Position numbers and translations under genes: made by a program. From contig NC_133122.1 of NCBI RefSeq assembly GCF_033568475.1, forward strand, positions 147,016,861 through 147,080,860: 64,000 nucleotides of DNA, given 5' to 3'. Below, one piece after another: positions 45,081 to 56,671 of the stretch. The first letter of the stretch is position 1. Each line of letters opens with the position of its first letter. This stretch comes from Henckelia pumila (taxonomy: Eukaryota; Streptophyta; Magnoliopsida; Lamiales; Gesneriaceae). The notes beneath the pieces were generated by a model. That model saw nothing but the letters and a program-made list of their open reading frames with translations, had not been told where the DNA came from and did not search any database.

Positions 45081-46437
45081 GAGTTATTTGCACCAAATAC
45101 CTCTGTAAAATATTAAAAAATACAATTCTTCCATGTGAAATTTTAATAGACATCTTTAATCCTAACTTTTTATAAAATTAGCAATTATATGATTGATTGT
45201 TGCGCATGCGCTACTCATGCGACTGAACAACTATTTTGATTTTTTTTGTACCAAATACCCCTTCGAAATATTAAAAATACATATTTTATCCTTTGAGAGT
45301 ATGCTTTTTAAATCTGTTCAACCAATAATACACAAATTTAGTGAGATCCAATTATAAAATATTTATCAAACATTTATTATTTATTTTTATTTTTATTTTA
45401 AATTTATTATTTTTAATTAATTTGTTTGCTAAAAAAATATTATTATTTTATCTTGCTATCATTATTTTATTAAACGCATTTCATTTTTCCAAATTTTCTA
45501 TTAAATATACATTCATAAACAAGGATTTAAATACGTAAAAATACAAAAATATTAAACTAAAATTATTAGTTCAAACATATTATTTTTTCGATTTAAAACT
45601 ATATAATATTGAATCAAAATCTAAATTTTTGAGAAAATGCATTGCACAGTTTGCAATAACTAATAAAAAAATGGTTATAAAAAGATAATATTTACTATTA
45701 ATTCTATATTTAATTGAATAAAATAATATTTTTAATTAAATAACTTTGAAAAATATTAGTTATATATCTTAGTATTAGTTATTCGAAAAAATATATTTTA
45801 ATAGTAAATTTTATTATTATATAACCACTTTATTTTTTATTATTTAATGCAAATTGTGCAATGCATATTTTCGAAAAATAAAAATTTTGGTTCAATACTA
45901 TATAGTCCTAAATCGAAAAAGTATTATGCATGAACTTATCAGTTTGGTTCAATATTTTGGTACTTTTAGGCATTTAAATCTTTATTTATGAATGCATGTT
46001 GAATGGAGAAGTTGAAAACACGAAGTAAGTTTAATAAAATAACGATAGCAATATAAAATAATAATATATTTTTTAGAAACAAATTATTAAGAATAATAAA
46101 TTTAAAATAAAAATAAAAATTAATAAAATGAAAAATGTTTGATAAATATTTCATAATTGGATCTTTATAAAAATTGTATATTATGAATTGAATAGATTTA
46201 AAAATTATATTCTCAAGAGGTCAAATATGTATATTTAATATTCCACAGGGATATTTGGTGCAAAAAATCAAAATGTTTGCCCAGTTGCATGAGTGGCGCA
46301 TGCGCAACAATCACTCATATGAAAGGACACGTGTGCTAATTTTATAAAAGGTTAAGGTTGAAGATGTCTATTAAAATTTCACAGGGTAGAAGTGTGTATT
46401 TTCAATATTTCACAGGGGTATTTGGTGCAAATAACTC
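45081..46437. mobile_element. Mutator-like foldback MITE (1357 bp) with 10-bp TSD
   Basis: The element starts GAGTTATTTGCACCAAATACC and ends with the inverse, GGTATTTGGTGCAAATAACTC. TTATTTTAAT is duplicated exactly at 45071-45080 and 46438-46447. The arms are inverted copies for several hundred bases. Each arm holds the ACCAAATACC terminal motif twice (about 45091 and 45250 on the left; mirrored at about 46252 and 46418 on the right) and a GCGCATGCGC core. Long terminal inverted repeats and a 9-11 bp TSD indicate MULE. No transposase is seen. Confidence 0.87.
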
Positions 46438-47716
46438 TTATTTTAATATACAAATATTATATCCATAACTTTAAGGTTGTGCTTGAACAAAAGTATTTCA
46501 AATTCATGAATTTCAAATGCATTTTTGTTGTTTAGAGAAGTACACCATAAACATCAAATCCACTTCTTTTATGTTTATATGGTAATTCATGATAATTATG
46601 ATGGATTTTAAGTTTATCCAATAAAGTGGTGATTTGAAATCTATTTTAATCCATCTAACTAATGTGTAAATAATTAAGTTATGAATTTAATATTTTTCTA
46701 TGTTTCATTGTTAACACTAAAATTGTGATCGAAATCCATAGATTTAAAATACTTTCATCCAAGCGCAACCTAACATTTTTATGCTCGCTGTTATTTTTCG
46801 TATTTGATAGTGTTTTGAATATAATATATTTAATCTCTAAACTTCAAAAAATACAACATTAGACATTGTTGTTCTTTAACCATAAAATTTACTTGGAGAG
46901 CTAGTTGTGTAATAAATTTGAATGTCCAGAGATTAAAAACGTTGTGTTATAAGAATATTTATGGATCAAGACTATTTTTGTGAGAACCCAAAAATCAGTT
47001 AGGTTAATGGGGAGAAATTTGTCATTTGGACTAAAGAGAACTGGACCAGTTGTGGAAACTATATCAGTCGAGAAAACTGGATTAGTTGAGCTAAGTTCAA
47101 CAGACCATTCAGTTGAGCTACAACTGCTGTTCCAGATTTGTAACTAACACATTAACTCAAAATTATGACAATTAAGGACAATAAATGGGAGCCCAACAGT
47201 GAGATTTCTCCCTATAAATAGCACTCAAATTTCTGATATAGGTTATACGAAATTCTGGCAAAAATACATAAAATTTGAGTGAGTGAAGAGCAGTTGAGCA
47301 AGAAAGCAGTCAGTTGAGCGAGTGTCCAGTTGAGCAAGTGCAGAATAGTTTCAAGAACAACCAAATCAGCTCAGCAATCGACTGTAAGTGGGCTTGTTGT
47401 TTTAAAATCTGATATTATGTTTTAAACCTATTCCAACACGTATGTTTTGTTTTCAAAGCCCGGATTTCAAATATACTAGTTTCTGAATGCACTAAAACTT
47501 GTGAACTAGTGGTAAGAATATATATTCTGAACATTACTGAATTCTGATTACTAGTCTCACCTTGTAGAAGATTATCATATAAGAGACTGGTATCAGTTAG
47601 ACCACGAACTTCAAAAGTCAGTTTAGTACATAAAATTGATTTCTGTTATATATTATTGATAAATACCGAATTATTGTTATGTTATGTTTTGTTCTGTTCT
47701 GTGTTGATACGTATAT

Positions 47717-47919
47717 GTAGGGGTGGGCAATCGGTTCGGGTAGTTCGGGTCCCGACCCGACCCGAAACCGATCGGGTGCAAAATTCGGATAGATCGGGTT
47801 TTTAATCGGGTTCGGGTATTAACCAAACCCGACTAAAACTTAATCGGTTCGGTTTCGGGTAATAAAATACTACCCGAAATACCCGATCGGGTACCCGACT
47901 ATCCAATTATTATTTTTTT

Positions 47920-47980
<61 letters not shown>

Positions 47981-48476
47981 GCTTTGGAATAGGAATAAGC
48001 TCATTAATTTCAATAAATTTGATTGATATTAACCTTCATTTGGAAAACCCGGTCATATTGTAAATTTGGATCAAATGATATTTAAATTTTTTTTTTGAAA
48101 TTGATTTTTTTAAATCTTAATCAAATTATTTTTCATAATTTTTGTTTTTATTTATTATTCATTCTTTCATGGGAAAATCTTGTCGTAATTGGAAACCTAT
48201 GATTCAAATGATTTTTTCATGCTCATTTTTTTTGTTTTTGAAATTGACACTAATAAAAAAAGAGCAAGAAAATTAAAATTATTTTTCTTCATTAGGCACA
48301 AGGTTAAAACCGAACCCGACCCGACCCGACCCGAACCCGATTTAATTGGGTACCCGACTAGTCGAGTACCCGAGGTTGTCGGTTCGGTTTCGGGTAGTGC
48401 AAAACACTACCCGACTAATCGGGTACCCGACCCGAACTACCCGAAACCCGAATTACCCGACCCGTGCCCACCCCTA
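47717..48476. mobile_element. Non-autonomous hAT element (760 bp), CGGGT-rich
   Basis: The ends are TAGGGGTGGGCA and its inverse TGCCCACCCCTA. They are flanked by CGTATATG at 47709-47716 and 48477-48484, an exact 8-bp duplication. Both arms are packed with CCCGAC/CGGGT words that can fold on themselves. A long TA run (about 47924-47978) and AT-rich filler lie between. Confidence 0.87.
47924..47978. repeat. (TA)n microsatellite within the hAT element
   Basis: About 27 AT/TA units. Confidence 0.92.
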
Positions 48477-48842
48477 CGTATATGTATATGCGACACTGTT
48501 AAAATGATTTAAAAGCTGAGATGGTTTCCTTTATTTACTGAGTAATGATCATATCAGTCACCCACCCACCCACCCGAAAACCATCTCAGATAAGAACGAA
48601 GAAAAAACCGAGGAAGATGGACAAATCCAATTTTGTGGCTGGTGAAGACTGATCGTGATTTCTGTTGTTCAGTTTTTAATATTTTAGCCACTGTGTGAGA
48701 CTCTTTTATCTGTTCAGTTTATGAAATCAACTCACATTATTTTTTTAAGCATAGTAAAGACAATGCAAATTCAGTTTATGAATGACAACGCATTTCAGAT
48801 TTATGAATGAATTGACCCCGATTTTGGGACGTGATAATTTTA

Positions 48843-49400
48843 GAGCAGGTACAACGGAAGCCCAACTTCCTTGTCTTCTCAAAGAGTCGAGGAAACCACA
48901 GATAGAAGTTTTCGGTGAAGTTGGCGCGCGGCGAAGTCCTCACCAACTCTTTATATTTCTTTAAAATTATGAGAGATCAACAGCTAGATTAATCTGGCCG
49001 TTATAATTATTATTGAAAATAATTTAATTTTTTGTTAAAAGAATAAAAAAACTGAAAAACATTGTCAATTTTTTTAAAAAATTATGAACTTGTTATTTTT
49101 TAATAACGTGTCAATTTTAATTATGTGTGTTTTTAAATTTAATTATGTTATTTTATAAAAAATTACATGTAAGTTTTAATATTTAATTATGTCATTTAAG
49201 TATGTGTACTTGTATTTTTTCTCAATTTATTTTTTTAAAAATTTAAATGCAAAGTTATTAAATTGAATTAAAAAAATAATATTTTAACATTATCACTGTA
49301 GCATCACCACACCAAAACATACAACAAAATTATCAATGCTAACATCGTCACATAATCAAGTTATCAACTTCATTACATTACATCCTTGGGAATGTTGTCA
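48843..49400. mobile_element. Second copy of the 31585-type MITE
   Basis: It starts GAGCAGGTACAACGG after TTA and is alignable with 31585-32144, best in the last 150 bp (AATAATATTT-AACAT-ATCAC, then AAAATTATCAA-GCTAACATC and ATCAAGTTATCAAC). The right end is decayed, so no TSD can be shown. Confidence 0.5.
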
Positions 49401-49413
49401 GTGTTGAGGTATA

Positions 49414-49725
49414 GGAAAAATTGATTTTTTGGTCCTATAGGTTTGTCACTTTGCGATTTCGGTCCTATATATTTTCAGATTTTAGTTTTAGTCCGCTATC
49501 TTTATTTTTTTGGCAATTTTAGTCATTTTTCCGATGTGGAGCTGACGTGACATCAATTCAATGCTGATGTGGAGCTGACGTGTACAGTGCCACGTCATCA
49601 TTTTCGAAGAAAAAGGACCGAAATTGCCAAAAATCAAAATATGCAAGACTAAAACTGAAATGTGAAAACATAAAGGACCAAAATCGCAAAGTGACAAATA
49701 TAATGACTAAATTTGCAATTTTTCC
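49414..49725. mobile_element. Mutator-like foldback MITE (312 bp) with 9-bp TSD
   Basis: The inverted ends GGAAAAATTG / CAATTTTTCC continue inward (TTTGTCACTTTGCGATTTCGGTCCT against AGGACCAAAATCGCAAAGTGACAAA). TGAGGTATA is repeated exactly at 49405-49413 and 49726-49734. A GCTGACGTG word repeats in the centre. The family is common in plant introns and intergenic DNA. Confidence 0.85.
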
Positions 49726-49734
49726 TGAGGTATA

Positions 49735-51242
49735 TGAACTAAAATTGTAAGATGGATTTTCTAAAATGGTCTTCTTTGAACTACCATAATCAATTTTGGC
49801 TTTTAAGTAAGTTAATTTTTAAAAAATAGTTTTTAATTCCATAAATATCCTTTAAATATTTTTTTTATTAGCTTTCTTTTGAACCCTTTCTATCTACTTA
49901 AACACAAAAACTTATTTATTAAATTTCAAAAGTACAAATTCATAATTAAAATCAGAAAGTTTATATATAAAATAAACAATAAAAATATAGTAACGAATTT
50001 TCTATCAAAATTAATAGTCAAATAAAAATAAATTAGCGTTTTTAAAAAATTATTTAATTAATTAAGAACAATTCTTATTTGAGATCGTTCAGATTAAAAC
50101 ATTATTTTATTTTTAAATAGAAAATAAATAATAATAACAATAATATGTAATAAAAAATAATAAAAATAAAAATAAAAATATTGATGAAGATAAGAGTACT
50201 AACAATAACAAATTAAATAAAAAAATAACATCATTCATAACAAATTAATAATAATCAAATTTATTTTTTAATCATCTAAATTAATTGGTGAATTGTTGCT
50301 CTAAATTTAAAATTGAAATATCGATATGAATAAGAGTTCGTTTGGATTTCATAGACTATTTTTTTATTTTAAAAAAGTGTTTTTTTAAGCTCTAATTTTG
50401 GATTTTAAAAAAACTTTAAATTTGACTTTAAAAAGTATTTTTTTAAGCACTTAAATAACCATCCAAACCCCTTATAGACTAAAAAAAACATTTTTTTAAA
50501 AAAAGAGCTTTTTTGGTCTGGCTTTTGATACGAAACAGGCCTAATTTGAAATATAGAAGAGAAAATTATGATTTTGTACCATAATTGAATTAAACATATT
50601 AGACTAATTCAAAATAAAATAAAATTTTAAGAAAATCAACTAATTAAAAATATTCATGGGTTCATATTATAAACTTACATTTTTTTATAACTATGGAAAA
50701 AAATCTTTATTCTCGAAAAAAAAATATTAACAAATAAGCTCAACATATAACTAAAGAATTTAATTGTCTTAATCTATTTTAGGAGGGTATTTTAGGATTA
50801 TTACAATAAACAAGGTTATATTGTGAAATGTTTTAACACATAGGGCTATTTTTAAAAAGAGTAAAACTCTTGTGAGACAGTCTCATTCGTGAGACGGGTC
50901 AACCCTACCCATATTTATAATAATAAGTAATACTTTTGGAATAAAATGTAATATTTTTTAATGGATAACCCATACAAGAGACCCGTCTCAAAGAAATGAC
51001 CCTTGAGACCGTCTCATAGGAGTGTTTGTCTTTTAAAAATAACCTTTTGAAAAGGGCTAAAATAATTAAATTCTCAAATTGTAATTTTTTTTTGAAATAA
51101 CTAAAATTGTAATTTTTTTTAATATAAATTTAATGTAATTATGATTTATATCACATTTTATCAATAAACTATTTTAAAAAATGGTAATACTTGATACACA
51201 AACAATGACGTGTGTGCCACATTTGTGAAACACAAATTTTAA
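49735..51242. other. AT-rich intergenic DNA upstream of IF-3, with one inverted repeat
   Basis: There is no gene. At 50330-50540, TTCGTTTGGATTTC and ATCCAAACCCC suggest an old MITE. From 50868 to 51036, GTGAGACAGTCTCA and TGAGACCGTCTCA stand near opposite ends of a short foldback repeat (GAGACGGGTC inside, GACCCGTCTC opposite). Confidence 0.5.
50868..51036. repeat. Short foldback repeat (GAGACGGTCTC family)
   Basis: Inverted arms TGTGAGACAGTCTCATTCGTGAGACGGGTC and the roughly complementary GACCCGTCTCAAAG...TGAGACCGTCTCATAGGA enclose AT-rich DNA. No TSD was resolved. Confidence 0.6.
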
Positions 51243-51302
51243 ATGGATAAGATGAAGTGGCTGCATGTGCAGGCCTGATTCCCAAGCTCCTTCCCCTCTC
51301 CA

Positions 51303-54300
51303 ATGGCGGGTCTCTCCACTGCTTTCCACCATCCCTACATCTCCAAACCCCTCAAACCACCCTCTTCTGTACACCTTCTCACAGTCTCTCTCCGCCTCCG
51401 TTTGCCGCCTGTTTCCGGCCCCAACACCATCTCCGCCCGCTACGGAGGTGGTGGCGGGGGCGGATGGGGCGATGGGTCCTCAAGAACGTCCCAGTCAGAT
51501 GATGAGGAAGCCCTCGACTTGTCTTCCATTAGGTTGGTTTAGATTGACTCTATGCTTTGATGTGTTGATGGGTTCTTGTTTTCACCGCCCGTGGACGTGC
51601 TTTAAGGGCGAAAGTTGAGATTTTGATATAGAAATAATTAGTATCCATTGATATTATATGCTCATTTGATTCTTGATTTCGGTGCGGGTGGTTTGAAATA
51701 GGTCAGATTCTGTTAGGCTTATTGATCAGCAGCAGAAAATGGTGAGCTCGGCTGTATTTATCGTGTAATATGTACGTGGAAGATGATTGTGCGCAGGGAA
51801 TATTTATGTTATTTTGTGATTTCTTTAGGTGGGAGTAGTTTCAAAAGCTCAGGCAATCCAAATGGCTGATGATGCTGAGCTTGACTTGGTATGCTATTAC
51901 TCAATCTTCTTGAATCGTTATTTTTCTTCAACTTTTTTTCTTTGCCTAAAAACCTTATCGTGCTAAATTTTAATGTGGTAGGCGCCTTTGATCTTCAGCA
52001 TTGTTCTTTTTACTAGGTATAATTTTCAAATAAGTAGATAAAAAAATTACATTTAGATATGCTGTAATCCACGATTTACCTTGTAGATTAAGGGAATTGA
52101 TCACAAAGTATCTATTGAACAGGTTAGATCAGCTATGCAAATAAATGTCCAACATGGGATCAGAGAATACGATTTTCATTAGTGTAGCCGGTTTAAGATA
52201 AGACAAGCTTGGATTTTTCATTGGTATAAAAAGATACAGCGGTATATCTCAAGTCAAACTGCAACACAACAGTTTTTTTACCTGTAATCTTGAGTGTGAA
52301 CCTGATGTTTCTTTACTCTTTTCCCTTTAAGTAATCTGAGGAAGCTTGCATTCAATCAATTTTCATCTCCACAGTTTATACAGTGTAGGCTTTCAATCAA
52401 TATGGCTTGATTAGGAGATAGACTTCTGTTTAAAAAATTCTCTCAAGTAATGACATTAATGCTAGCATTTTTTTTTGGGTTTTTTGTATATCTTGGAAAC
52501 TATGTTGCTTGTTGTAGAAACTAGAAATACCATACAAACTGTGGAGAGTGTAACTTTTGAACAAGTCAGGCCTGTAGTTTTCTCTTGAACTGCACTACTT
52601 TGTAAGGACACTTAGCAATGATCTACTGATTGATCTTACCACCTACTATCATAATGCCTTCCTGACCCTTCTTTTTGAGTTACATTTTAGAAATTGAAGC
52701 TCCTTTGGGTTTCGAATAAGGGATGCCTGAATCCCCTATTTTAAAGCGAAAAAAAAAAAAAAGAAATTCAGCCAAGATTTGGGGTGTTGATTCATTTTCT
52801 TTTTGCTTGAACAATTTTCTAATATCTCTCCGCACACAAGTCTATGGTTCTTAATCAATTAATTCTGCTAAGCTGCTGCCTGCTGCCATCTTTCCATGAT
52901 GATATTTAACCTGTCAATTTTGTCTAGGCCCTCCCCTCCCCTCCCCTCGCACATTATATTTTATATTTTGTTTTGTGAAATTTCATGTGCATTGTTGTCA
53001 TTGAAGTGCTCTAATAGTTTACTCTCACATCAACTCCTCTTGTTTCATGCAATTGTCTCTGAAGCAACAGATGACGTTTTTCTTCAATTGAGTGCTGTAT
53101 CTTTCAAAAGCGGTAGAGAAAAACAATTAAATCATGACAAGATTGAGGTTTACATTTAATGTCTCTCCTTGTGTTGTGCTCCATGCTTTAGGTGATATTA
53201 TCTCCAGATGCAGATCCCCCAGTTGTAAGAATCATGGATTTCAAGTAAGACCTATATATCCTGGAATCTTGAACTCGCTGGTTAAAAATTATCTGTTCCA
53301 TATACTACTCATGAATCATGATTATGTATTAGATTATAGATAATCATCAATCTATTCATTTTGTGTTGACTTGATTTTTAAGAGTAGAATGTAATTTTGA
53401 TTTAATTACGTATATTACTATCTGACTATTATAGTTGCTATATTTCTTATCCATTTTTGTTACACTGATTGTGAAGGTTGAAGTGCATCTATGTGTTGCT
53501 TTATGACATGCAGTAAATACAGATATGAGCAGCAGAAGAAGAAAAGAGATCAGCAGAAGAAAAGTGCTGGTGAATGCCACCATTGAATTTTCATAACATT
53601 TTATCTCTCTCTTGCATTTAGTAAATTAATTATCGAAATTTTATGCAACTAAATTGATGACTTGAATGGCAGCTAGTCGTATGGACTTGAAGGAACTGAA
53701 GATGGGGTAAGTGATCTTTAGTTCGATTTTCCCCCCAAACTTTAATAATTGGCTAGTTCCTGCTTGATATGGTTTCGATCATTCCACATTCAAAGACAGC
53801 TCAACAGTACTGTTTTCTAATCATTTAAGTGTTAATTTACTTGTCAGTTTTCAAGTAATTTTTTTGAAGTCCCTTTGTAAATTTTTACTCAGTTCAACTT
53901 GGCTTATTTAGTTATAAAGAAATCCTGTAGTTTTTTTTTTCCGTGAAGTGTTTTCACATTCAAGAAAATTATTTTGATAAACTATTTTTCACTCATTAAC
54001 GCTCAGTTTGCTTTTATTTATGGTCGTCATCATATACCCCAAATGAAATTACCTGAAATATGAGGAGGGATTGTGTAGGCTGTCCATGACACGAGGATCG
54101 GCTGGATGCTTGAGAAATTCATCAATGTTTTGATGATGTTTCTCATGGTACACGAAATCCAAACTTGTAATTAAATTAAAACATGAAGATGTAAACAATG
54201 TGGGCAATATCATATCCCTGTTATTCCCTTTTAGAAATGATCGTTTATAGAACAACTATAAACCACTGACTTTTGTCATATATATTACTTGATTCTAGCC

Positions 54301-55037
54301 ATGATTTGACAAATTCCACCTTGGTGTGGATCCCTTTCACTATCTCTTTCTCACTCTCTCTCTCCGTTTTGATGATTTCTATTTGATATTTCTTCATTGT
54401 TGTGGCAGTTATAATATTGATGTGCATGACTATTCCGTGCGTTTGAAAGCAGCACGGAAGTTTTTGAAAGATGGTGATAAGGTTGTGCTTGAAATTCATG
54501 AGCTGGATGTTCCAGCAGTTGAATGCAATTTCTTACATTTAATTACCGTATGATGGATATTTTTGAGTTGATTCCTGCAGGTGAAGGTGATAGTAAACTT
54601 GAAAGGGCGTGAAAATGAGTTCAGAAACAAAGCTATCGAGCTTCTTAGACGGTTCCAAAATGATGTCGGGGAGGTATATTCTGCAACATTCTTTTGCTAT
54701 TCCTAATCAATGTTGTAAATGATGTTCCTCATGAAACAGATTAATACTGAATTTCTTTCAGCAAATACTCTTTCGCAATTTTTGCGTATATACATCTGCT
54801 ATGACATATCTCACCACAACCAATACATGTAGTTTTCTTTATCACGTTCATTTATCATCTTTTTTGCTTCTCCGGTTGTCTTATTCTTAATAGTTTGGAA
54901 TCGAGGAAAACAAAGATTTTAGAGACAGGAACATTTTCATAGTGTTGGTACCAAACAAGGTCGTTGCACAGAAATCTCAAGAACCGCCAGCCAAGAGAGA
55001 AAACCCATCAGAGTCTGAAGTCTCGGCTGGTGTTTAA
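51303..55037 (+). CDS. Chloroplast translation initiation factor IF-3
   Basis: Nine exons join to 260 residues: 51303-51532, 51702-51741, 51829-51888, 53192-53244, 53514-53569, 53673-53706, 54409-54481, 54581-54673, 54894-55037. All are GT-AG and in frame. Residues 1-60 are Ser/Pro/Leu-rich and end in a Gly-rich run, a plastid transit peptide. The IF3 N-domain follows (VRLIDQQQKMVGVVSKAQA, then VVRIMDFNKYRYEQQKKK), with the linker and the C-domain (DYSVRLKAARKFLKDGDKVKV, then FRDRNIFIVLVPNK). It keeps the two 30S subunits/50S subunits apart and helps choose the start codon in plastids (family knowledge). A short upstream ORF (ATG 51243, stop 51276-51278) lies before the start. The tail is Glu/Ser/Pro-rich, as in plant IF-3. 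Confidence 0.93.
52929..52948 (+). repeat. (CCCCT)n in IF-3 intron 3
   Basis: Four CCCCT/CCCTC units form a short pyrimidine tract in the long intron. Confidence 0.85.
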
Positions 55038-56343
55038 GCTCATTCAAAGAAATGAAGTATCCTCACCTGCCACAATACAAACAGGTATTGTACCGAACCA
55101 AGGTTCTTACAAGATCCTCTGCTCTTGTGTATATAGATGTCACAGCACTGAAGCATAAGATTGTGTACAAACTTGCATACAGAAGCAGTCATTAATCAGT
55201 ACTCGAGCTTGATTCTGTACTACACTTGTTATACGTAGAAACCAAGATGTAAATTTGTGTTTTTGTGCAGTTAATATAAGTAGCCTTCGTGTTTTTCTAT
55301 ACGACTTATAGGCACGTGTTATCAGTTATGTGTGCATAACAAGTGTTATTTTTTTTAAGAATCAAGCAAGATATCCACAAGCTGTAGCATCGTTGTTGAT
55401 TATTAAAATACATGCTCAAGATTTTAATTAGGTGTTCTATCGTTGTCGGCGGTTGTACAGCGACGATAGGATGGAGAGAGTTGAGATGAACAGGATGTTT
55501 GCCCTGTCTCTGAAGTGAATAATGATTGATTTGGTGACAATTTAGCGTGGAATAAGCACTAAAAATCACTACAAAACTCAAAAACTCGGTTCCGATCTGA
55601 TTAAACTCCAGTAGTTGGCATGATTGATTATGTTGTTTGATTTGTTTGTAATGTCTTCCTTGTGCATTTCTTGTTTCATTTGGAAGTTCTGGCTTTTATC
55701 AACTTCTCTTCATGATAACTTTTATGTTTGGTGCATTTCAAACTCGATTTTTAGATATGATTAATGGACGATCGATTTACCATGGTGGATATTTTATTTT
55801 ATTTTTTATGTTTAGTTGGCAAAGATTTGTTATAACTTGAATTCAAAATCTCGTCTTAACTTGATATCTTACTACTGGAGAAGCTGTAAGTTATGTAGAG
55901 CGCTATAGCGCATTTTAGAGAGTGAGCATTACGTAGCGCTTCTTCCTTTGCGGTATGCACAAATTACGCTGTTTGGGCCAGAACTCAAAGGCCCAAATTG
56001 GACAGATTTATGTAGTTTTGGATCGTGCAGAAACTTGTCTCGTTCTATCCAATTTTATCCAATTTCCGTAAGAATGGGGAACTTATTTTTTCTCCATCGG
56101 ATAAGGAAAGAATATCTCGATAATTTTTTTATGTTCAAAATTTTGTCTAAAAATATATGTTTTATTGTTTTTTTTAAAAAAAATACTATTTAGAAATTTA
56201 TATGTATAAAATTTAAAAAAAATTCAATTATAAACATATAATATTTAAATATTATGGATAATGCTTCAATATTTTTTTTATAAAACTAAAATAATTTGTC
56301 ACTATTTTATAATAATTTAAAAAAAATATTTACAAACTTATAA
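55038..56343 (+). other. IF-3 3' region and AT-rich DNA
   Basis: The IF-3 3' UTR probably runs to about 55290 (AATATAAG near 55274 is the only poly(A)-like word seen). No further gene is seen. Palindromic GCGCTATAGCGC lies near 55901 (TAGAGCGCTATAGCGCATTTTAGAG). Confidence 0.5.
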
Positions 56344-56671
56344 TTTGTTTGTTTGTTTGTTTGTTTGTTTTTTTTTTTTTTTTACGTGACAACACGCATT
56401 TGCTACTTTTCGATGCACACTGGATAAAATCCCGCACTAACGCAATAGCTTGCAATCTAAGCTAACAGGTAAGCCACATTAGACAAATCATGTGCGACAG
56501 GCTAGTCCAAGAAGGTGTTGCTTGGGGTAATCGAACTCCTAGGCTAGTCCAAGAAAGTATTGGTAGGGAAAATCGAACTTCTGAATTTTGGCCAAATACC
56601 TGTTGGTAGGAGAAATCGAACTCCTAAACTCAGGTCAAGTGCTCATTTACTCCACCGACTAGGACACCCTT
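56344..56671 (-). mobile_element. tRNA-derived SINE with three B-box-like units
   Basis: On the minus strand it starts AGGGTGTCCTAGTCGGTGGAG (A-box-like) at about 56671 and has GGAGTTCGATTTC (B-box-like) about 50 bp on. It ends in poly(A) followed by (CAAA)n (plus-strand TTTG repeats 56344-56367 then T run to about 56383). TCGAAC recurs at about 56531, 56573 and 56616, about 42 bp apart, within similar flanking sequence. No TSD was resolved. The SINE family was not identified. Confidence 0.65.

Larger units (their letters stand above)
46979..48836 (+). mobile_element. Probable solo LTR, split by a hAT element
   Basis: It starts TGTGAGAACCCAAAA and ends GGGACGTGATA (CA decayed to TA), with ATTTT on both sides (46974-46978, 48837-48841). 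CCCTATAAATAGC near 47210 looks like an LTR promoter. Without the hAT insert it is about 1.09 kb. The TSD is AT-only, so the right edge is tentative. The AGTTGAGC/CAGTTGAG word occurs many times in 47080-47340. Confidence 0.5.
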
